A stretch of DNA of 64,000 nt from Chrysomallon squamiferum. Lineage: Eukaryota > Mollusca > Gastropoda > Neomphalida > Peltospiridae. The translations under genes were made by a program, and so were the position numbers. The stretch spans positions 11,298,669 to 11,362,668 of the forward strand of contig CM022679.1 of assembly GCA_012295275.1 (NCBI GenBank). The letters run 5' to 3'. The notes under the pieces were generated by a model. The model searched no databases, was not told the DNA's origin, and was given only the letters and a program-made list of their open reading frames with translations. This document shows positions 51,292-63,413 of this stretch, in pieces; positions within the stretch are counted from its first letter, which is position 1, and each line of letters begins with the position of its first letter.

Positions 51292-54089
51292 ATGATTGTT
51301 AGGTTAACTTTCTGTGTTTTACTACTGTCGTATTTTTTATATTCGGCTATGAGTTCCGAGGCCGATTCTGAATCAGCAGAAGATGATTTTGATTCAGAAG
51401 AATCTGATTTTGATTCGGTAGAATCTGATTCTGAATCTTTAGTATCTGATTCCGAATCTTCACCATCTGGTTCTGAAGAACCAGAACTGGAGGAAGGAAT
51501 GTCTAAGCTATCATTCAAAAGTGCTAATCTTACCGAGGAAGAGCAGTTCAGTTCACACATGCCCAATGACTTGAAATGTGACGCCTGCAGAATAATATCG
51601 TTCATGGTTTGTCACTTCGTGTGTTTTCTGTCATCATTATTATTAACCGTCTATTTACTGATATTTACCAGTTTATTTATATTTATTAAAAATAAATAAT
51701 TAATAAATAATGTATTACTTATAATTATTTAACAAATTTCCAATATTATTAATTATTTAAGTAAACACACGCTGTTTTGACATTTATATAAATATATTGT
51801 CAATGATACTTTCCCATTTCTGCCTTAATAAATCTTCTTCACTTCAGCACCTGTGCTGGAGTGCATAAAAATTGTTTATATGATCATTAATGCTGATAAT
51901 GTGGGCGTCCTATCTGACCAGAAAAGATGTAACAATATTTTTTTAAATACTGAAGTTTTGCATTTGATGCAGATGTAATCCCCAATTCATATGTTGAATA
52001 TATGCATCAAAGTATATAATTTCATATGTATTTTTTTTATATATATATATATATTTTTTTTAAATTTCACTAATTTGTTAACTAATTTAAAAGGCAGAAG
52101 TATCAGAAATAAAAACAATTAAAATACATACTAATCAGATATGCTCTAAATTATCAGTAGTAGTAGTAGTAGTAGTAGTAGTAGCAGTAGTATTAGTAAC
52201 AACAGTTATGGCAATAATATTGATGATAGTAATAATAGCTGCAGAAAAAATATTTTTGTTTGATTTAAATTTATCAAGTGATAAAAAAGAATTTGTTTGT
52301 TTGAGCTGACATACAGGCATACTATAAATAGTGCTTGAAAAGACTATTGTGAAAATAAGAAAAGAAAAATAAAATGGGAAATGAGAAAAAAAAAAAGTAC
52401 TTACCTTGCTTGAAAGAAATTTCCAGAATACTGACATTGGTTGCTTGTTATTTGAATTGTCTGGTTGGTTGGATGTACTTTTTAAAACAAATTTGAATAT
52501 TTGACAGTGAACTAACTGAATTGGCTTCAAATAAACATAAAATAGAATCTGAACTTTGGAAGATGTCAGATTTCAGAGTAGAATTTTTTTTTTTAGAAAG
52601 AAAGCCCTAATTCACAGGAAAAACTATGGCTAAATTTAAATCCAGCACATTACAAGAGATTTAATAAGTAAACAAAACACATTCCTCATAAACATACCTG
52701 AAATTTTCTTAACATTTCATGTAATAACAGTTTACTGTTAATGTTTTAAGAAAAACCCAATATATAAAATATTAAGTATTGTTATACATGCTGTTCTGAA
52801 ATATTTGACTTTGTAAAAAAAATAAATATATTAATATATGTATAAACCAGCATTTTCTAAACTATGGATTACAAGTTCAGACATCTTTATCATCATAATC
52901 ATAATAAAGTACCTGTGTAAAAAGAAAAATACAGGATGATAATAATGATAGCAATAATTGTTATTATTATTATTATTATCATTAATATTTAATTTTATTA
53001 ATTTTATAAATTTATTATCATTACTATTATTAGTATTATTGTTATTATTATTATTTCTTCATTTTTTTTTTGTACATTTCTCAGCTGCAGAAAAATTTTG
53101 AAAAGGAACACCAAAAAATGAAATCACGTATAGAAAAAGTTGGACGTTTAAAGGAATCTGATGTTCTGACAATTGTCGATAGAGTTTGTGATGACAGTTT
53201 TGAACAGTAAGATATTTCTGTTTCTGTAATATATTTAGTGAGAGAAACATTTCAGTTTTGATGATGATGATGATGATGATGACGATGACAATATAATATG
53301 GACAACATGGAGTAAATAAACAAAAACAACAATAACAATAACAACATTTTTTTTTTAAAATAATAATAAAATTAAAAAATGAAAGTAAAACAAAGATAAT
53401 GATTAAAAAGATTAACACTGAGAAAGTTTTATTTTTCTGCAGAGTTGGTCTGAAGGCAGTTAATGGCGTGAATCGACTGTCAGGGCCAGGCCTGGAGACA
53501 GAAAAAGTAATGGGTTTAATGCAGGGAGGTGGTAAATGGCCTGGCAGGTAAACTGACATCACTTAATATGTGAATTCTATCATTTTTGACACTCTTAGCT
53601 GAATGAACACCAAAACAGATATATTTTTTTTCTCTAATTTACAAGTTTGTGCCTACATGTACAGTTACTTTTTTCTCCTTCTAGTTAATAGTTTGGGTTA
53701 GATAAGTACCCCCATCTCATAATGTAGCCATTTTGCTTTCCTATCTCCTAATGATCAACATGGAAAATGACACATAAACACATTTTAAGTTACAAAATAA
53801 GTCACATTAATACATATTCATTTAATAAACTCTGTATGTTTATTATACAGTTTATTAAATTATAGTTAAAACAAAACTAATATTGAGTGATGTGGTATTT
53901 TTATGGTCATAGGATGTTTTGAATGTTTGTTTCAGACTGAAATCAATGTGTCGTGAATTTGCTGGTGAAATTGGAGAAGAACAAATATATGATGCTTATT
54001 TACTCAACAAGGAGATGATGGAAGATTTCATGTGCAGGGGGCCTGACATACAAGGATCCTGTCTCATGCAGAAGAAAGAAGAATTATGA
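51292..54089 (+). CDS. MZB1-like (pERp1) ER protein with an acidic Asp/Ser/Glu insert, 4 exons
   Basis: Exons 51292-51606, 53085-53206, 53443-53547 and 53936-54089; all GT-AG, 696 nt, 231 aa. A signal peptide (residues 1-19) is followed by an acidic low-complexity stretch (about 20-70) made of imperfect Asp-Ser/Glu-Ser units. The MZB1 fold comes next: EEQFSSHMPNDLKCDACRI with C96 and C99, VCDDSF, RLSGPGLETEKVMG, QGGGKWPGRLKSMC, GEIGEEQIYDAYL, and a last Cys pair in MCRGPDIQGSC. The C-terminus KEEL is a KDEL-type ER retrieval signal. Human MZB1 (about 189 aa, ends REEL) acts with GRP94 and BiP in ER folding and Ca2+ balance. The acidic insert is absent from human MZB1 and from the neighbouring copies and might bind Ca2+ (inference). 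Polyadenylation hexamers follow at 54274 and 54562. Confidence 0.92.
51607..53084 (+). other. Intron 1 of the acidic MZB1-like gene
   Basis: This 1.5 kb AT-rich intron holds a (TAG)n run at about 52155-52190 and TTA repeats near 52960-53055, just before the acceptor. No other exon is seen. Confidence 0.7.
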
Positions 54090-56049
54090 TTTTGCTTATT
54101 TCATTAGTAAAATCAGTTTAATGTTTATGAAAATAATAATGAACATTTGTAAAATTCCTATCAAAAGCATTGCTGGATACTTTTAATTTTTTCATTTCAT
54201 TAATATTTTCATTGTCATAATACTGTTTAATTGTGGGCTTCTTGTTTTCATAAACAGAACATTACTTCATACCAATAAAAAGAAACTCTCACAAAACCTT
54301 AAAGAAACAAAGGAAATCAAATATATATATTGGAAAAAAAAAAAAAACTTGAAAGAAAAGAAAAACATAGTCACCACATCACAATATTTCTTTTCACCAC
54401 ATTTCAGAATGTTTCAGATAAATTGTTACTAAATTTTCAATTATTTATAATAATAAAATTTTCCAGAATAATTTCTTCACTAGATTGATCATGTAAATTT
54501 TAATATCACTGCTGTTTTATTGTTTTCATACATGTTTTCATGTTACAATCACCCTTTAATCAATAAAGTTTGAAAATTTAATAAATTGTTGTTTTCTTTT
54601 CTTAAAGATGGGAAGTAAAATGAGATTCATTCATATGTATGTACTGTTTATAATACATTGAAGCAAGTTTTTTTCTCTCCTGTTTCAGCAACTGTTCTAT
54701 TATAAACAAAATTATTTGATGAATGCCATATTTTTCAGGATATTAATTAAAAATATTTGTTGTTTGTGATTTTAACAGAACATTTGAAAGAAATTGCATT
54801 TTAACATTACTGTGACGTATTTGTTTTTGGGGGGGGTTGTACATAATACTATCTTTTTTCTTTTTCTTTTATTTAATTGTGTGTGTGGTTTTTTTTCATC
54901 TAGCATTAGTATCTAGTAGCTGCTTCAGTATTGCTCTAACAAAATACATCCTAGCAATGTTACAACATGATTGAACAAAGGGTTAAATTATGTCTGGAAA
55001 ATATTCAAGTGTGTTTTACATAATTAATCTACTAGGCAGTTTTCACTTACGTAAGGATGTTAACTCTATGCATACATGTATATTTATCTATATAATTCTA
55101 AATATATAAACACAAATATAACAAATCAAATGTTCTTATTGATTACATTAAAGTTAAAATTAATATTCTACATATTGCTGAGATACTTTGAGGCTGTGCG
55201 TTTTTACTCAAATGTTTTTGAAGGACATATAATTATCGGTTGCCAATACTTAACACTTCCGAAAATTCGTTTGAAGGCTGTTGTTTTTTGTGAGGGTTTT
55301 TCCACTTTACATAACGATTGCTTTCGGATCTTCTTGGGGATCAAAATTAAAAATTCCGAAATTTTAAAAAAAATAAAAAAAAAAAAAAAATTAAAAAAAC
55401 TTTCAAGATGGATAAAATGTAAATAATCAACCAATGAATGAACGAACATAAATATTGTACAGTCATTTTTAAGAATTGATGTTTAGAGATTGATTAGAAC
55501 TATGATAAAGTGATCGTGCAGTTTATGTCTACAATTTGATAAAAAGAGATTTTAATAAATAAAGGATTTTTTGTCAGCTGTTAGTTCAAATAAAAAAAAT
55601 GTCATAATCAATTAAAGATCAGATATCAATGTGACACATTTAGAACAACCATAAAATTTGAACATATTTAGAGAAATGATAATTTTAAAAGTTATATTAA
55701 GATAAAATGCTACGCTAAAATATATAAACTCCGCTGGCTCCATTTCATTTAAAATCGAAGATTAAATTTCAATTTCACCGGTTTTGTGGAAGCCCATAAA
55801 CGCGGAAAATTATTTTTAGGTTTGTTTACGTGTCTGTTTATCATTTGTTCCCGCAGTACCCCTAATTGTGAATATGAACAAAAAAAGAACCGATATGACT
55901 ATTTTGTTTGTTACAAATGAATGACTTTATGAAGTACATGAATAATTTCACCAAAGCAATACAGTGTGAGTGTACTGAGTGTAGAGTTGTAGGTCACTAT
56001 ATCGTTATATGTTCAGTTTGCAGCAGTGTTGTCTTTTTCTGTGGTCAGT
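54090..56049. other. Spacer between the two complete MZB1-like genes
   Basis: 3' UTR of the first gene and promoter region of the second. A plus-strand frame at 55076-55426 has no recognisable domain and ends in Lys-rich repeat; I do not call it a gene. One ACGTG core is seen at 55828-55832. Confidence 0.55.
54274..54567 (+). terminator. Polyadenylation signals after the acidic MZB1-like gene
   Basis: AATAAA hexamers at 54274-54279 and 54562-54567, about 185 and 475 nt past the stop codon. The second is followed by a GT/T-rich stretch (TTGTTGTTTTCTTTT), as expected downstream of a cleavage site. Confidence 0.5.
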
Positions 56050-57829
56050 ATGAATATGGGTTTTAAGTTAATAACTATTTTCCTATATGGTTGTGTTATT
56101 CTGGTAGTTCAGAGTTCAATACCTGGTATGGTAGATCATGGAGATGGGTCAGGGAGAATAACAATGAAAGCTGGCTATCTTGGCGATGAAGCAACGCACA
56201 GTCCGCACATGCCACAGAACCTCAGGTGTGACGCTTGCAGAATAATCGCTCATATGGTTGGTACATAATGATTATGATAATCATGTCATGTTAACGACAA
56301 GCACTGTGACACTTGTAAATTGAACTATTCATTATTCATTATTCTTATGTTATTATTATTTATTTTCATTCTTTTAATAATCCATGTTTGCCAGTTATTA
56401 TTACTACATTTGAATGCAGATTTTACTAATTAATAATAAAAACTTTTTGGTATACTAATACACGAATACAGTAACATTTTTGTTTTTATATTAAGTACAC
56501 TGCTTTGAAATGTTTTCATTATTTATGTGTTTTGTTTTAAACAAATTACATATTAATTATATACATTTTTTTAAATTGAATTTATTTATTTTGTAAACAT
56601 ATTTTACAATATTTAATTTTTTTTCCATTTTTGTTTTTCAGTTATTTTCACGATTTGATAAACAACACAACAAAATGAAGTCATTAATTGAGAAAACTGG
56701 ACGATTGACAGAATCTGATGTGATTGATGTTATTGAATCAGTCTGTGAAGACAAATTTCAGTCGTAAGCAAGTTAAATTCTTTTTTTATTAAGAACTTAG
56801 TACTGATGTTAGATAAGTAATACTTGTTTATTGCAATGGTTCTCGGTACTTTATTGAAAAAAATATTAAAATTGCATTTCAGATGTTGTGTTTTAATTAA
56901 AGTGTTTGATGTGCACATAGTTGATATGAATTCATCTGTTGTTAAAGGCCATAAGGTGCTTCCCTGTTTATGAATAGGCACATATGAAAGATTGTTTGTT
57001 TACTACTTCATAATTGACAAGCCCACAGGATGAAAGTAACAATAGGAACCAAATGACTGACACCTAATAACCAATAATAATGATAATATTAATAATAACA
57101 ATAATAATAATAATAAAGGGATATATAATTTTTTTCCCTTGAAAAATATTGTCCATTTGCTTTGCACTCACTATTAGTTATTTTTTTATCTTTTAAAAGA
57201 AAATGATAATTTTTCTATTCTCCTGTGTAGATTTGTATTGTGATGTGTATATCTATTTACAGTGTGGGAGTGAAAGAAATCGATGGAAAAAATCGTTTAT
57301 CTGGCCCAGGGTTGGAAACCAAAGATGTCCCTGGGGTGATGCAGGGTGGTGGCATGTGGCCACACAGGTAATGGATCTTATCTGGGTTGTTTACTTACAT
57401 GAAATGTCTATAGTTTAGAATGTATTTCTTCTTTCTTTTCACATTTCTTCCCCAATTCAAACAGTGCCTCAGACACTTGTTTATCAGTAAGTGTTTGTCT
57501 TTTTAATTGACAAGTGAATTTACAGAATTGTCTCAGCTGGTTTATCTCATGTCAGTATTTTACAAAAAACAACATTTATACAGTTATTGTTACTATTAAC
57601 AAAATGTGACGAGGTGTACTATTTATTATTTTCTTACAGATTGAGAACAATGTGTTCAGGCTATGCTGGAGATATTGGAGAGGCAGAAATATATTCAGGT
57701 TATTTAGAACACAAAGAAAATTTGGCTAACTTTCTCTGTAAAGGAACTGGTATAAGAGGTGACTGCGTGTCCAAAGACAAAGAAAAATCAAATGACACAG
57801 ACGGAAGTGAGAAAAAGGAAGAACTATGA
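56050..57829 (+). CDS. MZB1-like (pERp1) ER protein, second complete tandem copy, 4 exons
   Basis: Exons 56050-56256, 56642-56763, 57263-57367 and 57640-57829; GT-AG, 624 nt, 207 aa. I chose the ATG at 56050 because the frame upstream begins only at a GTG. A signal peptide (about 1-22) precedes the core HSPHMPQNLRCDACRIIAHM with C60 and C63. Then come ESVCEDKF, GKNRLSGPGLETKDVPG, QGGGMWPHRLRTMC, GDIGEAEIYSGYL, and FLCKGTGIRGDC with the last Cys pair. The charged tail ends KEEL, an ER retrieval signal. Exons 2 and 3 have exactly the same lengths (122 and 105 nt) and phases as in the neighbouring copy, so the two arose by tandem duplication. It lacks the acidic insert, so it is the more canonical copy. 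A role as ER co-chaperone is inferred from human MZB1. Confidence 0.93.
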
Positions 57830-59412
57830 ATTTTCATAAAATTAGTCTGCCTAGATATTTATAGCCTAGTCTGATGTTATTTAGTGCATTTGTGTGTACA
57901 TATTTTCTTTTCTTTTTTTATGATGATCACTCTGTAGAACAGGCTACACATAGAGATCACATGTAGCTTGAACAATTTTAAACAAAATATTTGTATTTGA
58001 ATTATTGATCCATATAGAGGCATAAAAATGTAATTAAAAGAAATACTACATTCAAATATACTGACAGCCTTTAAACAAAGTTCTTAACAAATAAAACATA
58101 ATTCTATATATGATTTCCAACAATTCACTGCAACTTGCAGCCAAACCAAAAAAATTTAAACAATGTGGCTGCCACAAGATTTATTAGTATTAAACAAACT
58201 GTGACTATTGGCAGTGTTGAACAGATGGTAGTAACACAGAGGTAAATTATGTAGGAAAATGGTGTTGGGGACCAAAGTCATCTGTAGCAAACAAGGTAAA
58301 AAATGTGTACTATTGTAATTGACTGGATCTAATATATTGAAAATTTTCAAGTTGTACATAGTTGTTGGACAAAATTTGATATCATTATTTATATTTTTGT
58401 ATTTGCTAGAATCATCTTGAATAATATATTTATTATATTGTTAAAATGTTAATTGGCCAAGTGCTGATATTATTTATAATTTGATGATCAATTATCTTAT
58501 ATGTTGGTGTACTTAAAAACAGCTCCCCACCTTTACTTTTGTGTTCATACAAGATTGAAAACATCTGTATTTTACAATAAGTAATTTTTTTTTAAGATGT
58601 AAGTTTAAAATTATTTCGTTGTTTTGTGTTTATATCAGTTTAAAAATGTGATATGCTCTGTAAAAATGTCCATATATATAATTAAAATCACATTTCTTTT
58701 TTCATTTTGCACCTTTCTACAATCTAATAGTTCAGTAATAAAACATATTTTTGTTCTTTGTTTAAGTTCAAAAAGTTTCTTTATTTGTGACATATTTTTC
58801 AGTACATACACATAAATCAATTATGCATCAGAACAAAAACATAATAATTTTTGATCTTTGATATACAGTATTTGATTATGTCTTTTAAAATATTTTTTAT
58901 AAAATATTCTATATTTTATTTTTTTATTTATAATAAAAGCTGTTTTCTATTATTTGTATTTTGTATTTTGTTCCTTAACAGTGTGTATAAGATCATACAT
59001 CTGTAAACTAAAAATTACATAACACATTTCTAGTATTAAACTTTGGACTGCAAGTGCATAAAGGATTAAAAGTTTATGAAAAAGTTTTCAACAAATAACA
59101 AGTATAACATCTCACTTGTTTAGCTTACCAGTTTACAAATATACATCACCTCTCAAATCATGACTACATTAAATTCTTTAGTTACATTCATTCAGAATAG
59201 AAATATTTTGTATTTAACACTTTATATATTATTAATCAAACTGCTCAAGACAAAGTGTTAAAGCAGAATTACAGACTTTGCTAAAACAAAAACAAAAAAA
59301 ATATTTTTGGTTAATTAATTGTGTAGTCTTGTTGTCCATTAGTGTTTGTGAGAAACAACAAAATTCCTCAAGATCATTTTCAATTTAATTTCTCACAAGT
59401 AAAATATTTTTG
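57830..59412. other. Convergent 3' region between the MZB1-like and renalase genes
   Basis: The plus-strand MZB1-like gene and the minus-strand renalase gene point at each other here. Poly(A)-type hexamers appear on both strands (AATAAA near 58091 and 58934 on plus; several TTTATT, i.e. minus AATAAA, around 58915-58930). No coding exon is seen. Confidence 0.6.
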
Positions 59413-62400
59413 CTATAAAACTGTTTTCCTTATTTCCCACTGTTTAACAACATCAACAACAGTTTCTGCTGAGTCAAGGCAGCCATCAAATCTTGGAAAC
59501 TGTGAAAATGCATCACCAGCAAGAACCAGGAGAGGACACCAGTTTAAAACAAGACAGCCAGTATGTCCATCAAAACCTTTGAAAACCTTGGGAAAAAAAC
59601 AAAAAAAGGAGCCATTAATGAAACTGTTAAAATGGATTTTGTTCAGAAACATAATAATTTCTTCTGTAAACATTTTTTTTAAACTTTAAATTATTTTTAA
59701 AAACTTAAAATGCATAATAGATCAAAATAATATTTTTAATTTATATCAAAGAAATATGCTTAATGAAACATAAGCAATCAGTTAACAAGAAAATCAAATA
59801 ATGTAAAGTGGACAAATATTATTGTTTCAGTCCAGTTAAAATGATACCAACATTTAAAACTTGAAAACAGTATCATATTAAATTTCAGATAGAAAACTAA
59901 TGTTCCTTATAGCCACGCTTAATTTTGAGAAACAAATAAACACAAAATAAAATGTTCAAAACTGCTGTTTATAATTTCCAATTCAGTTTCAGTATACTCT
60001 CAGATTTAATGATTCTATTTTTGTGACATGAGCCAAAGGTAGCATTAGTACATTATTCCGATATAAAGTAATAATATTCTCAAGTTTAAGTAACTCATTT
60101 CATGACGTCAGCCAAAGGTAAAGTTTGAATATTATTCTGAGGCAAGATATGAAACATAATATTAAAATTCAGAAATGTGATGATTGCGCCACTGAACTGA
60201 TGACATGAACTCCATAATTTTAGGACATCACATAATAGAACACCTGTGAGTATTTCCATTTGTGAGATATGACTGCATCAGGTTCTGGAAGTTCTGGCAG
60301 AATGTCATTTAGATGTGTCATTATAATGTCTTTAACATCTTCTGTGTCTTTGTCTATGTGCTGCAGGCTGAATGGTACACTGGTGTGAACAAGAACTGAG
60401 GAGGGTTCATCTTCAAGAGAAAAAAACAAACAAAAAACATTAATTTAAAAAATTTACCCAGAAAACATTTACTCAAAACTAAATAAAGCAGAAATCTAAA
60501 AATGAATATATAATTGTTTGAAAATTATTTCACATTTTAAAATGCCATTTAAAATACAAAGAAGAATTAGGTCACTGATCTATTGCTTTAATTCTGTCTA
60601 AAACAGACTTCCGATAACATTTTTTTTTCTTTCTTTGTTTTTTTTCTTTTATTTTTTTTCTTATTTATTTTCTTATTTATTTATTTATTTTTATTTATTT
60701 TTGTTTATTTGTTTTGTTTTAATAAAAAAAACATTAATAAAACTGCAACAGAAAAGTAAAAAAAATTCCCTTTGCCATCAAATAAGTCAGCATTTTTGAT
60801 CCAATAAAAGCTTATTCATTTATAATAATAAAAGTTGTTCAGTGTGTTCAGTAAATAATTATATCATGTTTCCTTATTTATTTATTAATTTTTGTTTTTA
60901 TCAATCTCTTTTTTAATAACTTTACACTTCAAGAGTCTATGTTTTAACATTATCTGAACTATGATGTACAGGATTGATGAATTAAATACAGTGGAATTTC
61001 TTCAAACATATTTGTGACAAACAATAAATGATACTCACCATTTTGTTCTCTTTTTTTGTTATCAAAGCTTACAAATCTAATACACGGATCATCATAGAAA
61101 TATCTGGCTGTCCAGGGATATGAGAAAGAGACTTGTTTCTTGTAGAACAGACCCAGACAGAATCTAGAAGAGTAGGAGACATTGTCTAGTTTCTCTCTCA
61201 CCTCAGGCTGATTTGCTGAAAGTCAAAATCTTCAGTGTAAAATCTCAGATCTTTATAAGAAGAAGAATCTAATGTATTTGATGTAAATAATTGGTGTAAA
61301 AACTTTTATTTATTATTATTATCATTATTTACAATATTTTTTTATTATATATATAGACAATTTGACCTGCCCTTTTGTATTATTTTGTTGGAATTGCACA
61401 ATTTGACATTTCTCATAGATTAACTATGGCCAATAGGTATGATTATGGAAATGTTCAAGATTTCTTGTATGCTGTTTGTGTACACTTAGGTCAAAACTGG
61501 AGTTATTTAGGAAATCCAATGCTTTTATTTGCTCGTAATGAAGATAATTCAGTTAACAACTGCATGTTAATCTTTTTGGAATGTTTGAATAACAGTGTTA
61601 AAAATAAACTAAAGGCTAACATAAACAACTGTCTTACTTAAACAGTCTTGTATTGTTCCTCTGAGTTGCAGAATCTGAGGAACTGGCATTGTTAACACAA
61701 CAACATCAAAACATTCAGTGACACCAGACACTGTAGAACAGGTCACCTTCTCAGGACCAACATCTACACTACATACATGATACTTCAACTTCGGTTCAGT
61801 TTCTGAAACAATCAGTCACAGGTATATTCCAAAATATTATTTATCACATAAAAATCATCTTTAACATAAAAGAAACTTATCTTTCAATATAAACTCAAAA
61901 AATTGTTTCCAAAAAATACTTTATCATGTGCATAACTTTACTTTCATTTCATATTTGGAATTTTTTGTTTTATTTATTAAATATTGACAGTATTCACCTG
62001 CTTCCTGAATGAAATCGAGCACAATTGAGGCACTTCCTTTTGGTGCAACATAATGTGCTGCATTAATGGATTTATCACCTTCAATAGAATCTTTAAGTTG
62101 AGTCAGAATCCCTTTGTCAATTAATCTGTTATAAAATCTATAAAACACAAAAGTGTTATTGTTAATTAAAAATTTTAAATAATAATAATAATAATAATAA
62201 TAACAACATTTGTTATTATTATAAAATAACAGTAATAAAATTCAGTTAAAATTTATGAATCAAAATAAATGTATTTTAATTCACTGAGGTTTCTTATATA
62301 AAACACTTTTGTGTAACTCTGTAGAAAAAAAAAAAAACCTCTCTCATCTTCCAAACAAAATGATAAAAAAATAAATTATCAGCAATAATATCATTTTGTT

Positions 62401-63413
62401 TAATTTTAATTTTCTGTTTTTGAAATTTAAACATAACTTTTTTTCATTGATTACAACAGATCTAAATATTCACTTATCCATATTCAAAAGGTATGGCAGA
62501 AGTTTATTCAGTACAAGAAATTAATCTGTATCCCTTCTTCAAAGCTAAGGAGTTTTATTTAAATTTAAGTTCAACATATTATAAATATCTGGTATTCTCA
62601 ATGTCAAAATTGAAATGTTACATTTTATCACACTTAGTGTTGACAATTGCAAAATGTTTGTTTAGAGTACATTTATAAAATGTTTAATTTCAACTGTATA
62701 AAAAGATTTCATTCTACATGCATTCACTTTTCTCTTTTCTTCCTGTAATCTTCTGTCAGAGAGAAATATTGTGCTCCAAGATCTACAGTGCTGCCATTGT
62801 CAAATGGACTCAGAGTAGTGGACATTCGACCTCCTAAATATAGATATATATATATGTATCTCAGTTATGTCATTTAAAAATCAGTTAAATGGAGAGATAC
62901 ACAATTATCTATAAATAAATATAATTTTCAAAATAATAAAATTATCATTCAAAATACTGTTTTATTACTACCACTACTCCTGCTGCTACTGCTATTATCT
63001 AACTACTACTGCTAAAAACAATAACAATCAAATAAAATAATAATAATAATAATAATAATAATAATCTATTACTGTACTAGGCCTACTACTAATACTTACT
63101 AATAATAACAATAACAGAAATAACAAACATAATTAACTTATACAGTTATTGTTTTTATATATTTCTTTTAAAAATGTATATATATTACATTACATAAAGT
63201 AACTGATAATGAAATTTTTTAAAGTTTGGTGAACCAGTTATAGTTTGTTAGACTTAGGCTTTGTAGAGTTTTGCATTTATTACCTGGTTTTTCATACGCA
63301 TCCCACAAACAAATTTCTGTTCGTGAATTAAGTTCTTTTTTAAGTGCAGCTGCAGCAGAAACACCTGTGATGCCACACCCAACGATTAGTATTCTTGACC
63401 TTACTTGAAGCAT
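59413..63413 (-). CDS. RNLS: Renalase-like FAD-dependent amine oxidase, 7 exons
   Basis: Renalase is a flavoprotein that oxidises isomeric forms of NAD(P)H (alpha- and dihydro-NAD(P)) back to usable cofactor. The vertebrate protein is also secreted. Exons in transcript order: 63413-63284, 62833-62728, 62137-61998, 61802-61638, 61215-61039, 60410-60244, 59586-59413; GT-AG throughout, phases agree, 1059 nt, 352 aa (human 342). The N-terminal FAD-binding motif GCGITG (residues 12-17) sits in a beta-alpha-beta fold. GGRMST and VDLGAQYF follow, then VAPKGSASIV, VVLTMPVPQILQL and VSYSSRF. DDPCIRFVSFDNKKR, LVHTSVPFS and the C-terminal FAD loop LVLAGDAFSQFPRFDGCLDSA all match the human protein closely. 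The N-terminus may double as a weak secretion signal, as debated for human renalase. The gene looks intact. Confidence 0.95.
62179..62202. repeat. (AAT)n microsatellite in a renalase intron
   Basis: Short pure AAT run between renalase exons 2 and 3. A second run lies at about 63036-63063 in intron 1. Confidence 0.9.

Noticed and set aside
51231-51605. 124-codon minus-strand frame rich in Ser/Asp/Glu
   Set aside because: It is the mirror of the acidic repeat (GATTCN units read acidic on both strands). The plus strand has the signal peptide, CxxC core and splice donor.
53059-53562. 167-codon minus-strand frame across MZB1-like exons 2 and 3
   Set aside because: It is antisense to exons with consistent splice phases and runs through TTA/GAT repeats between them.
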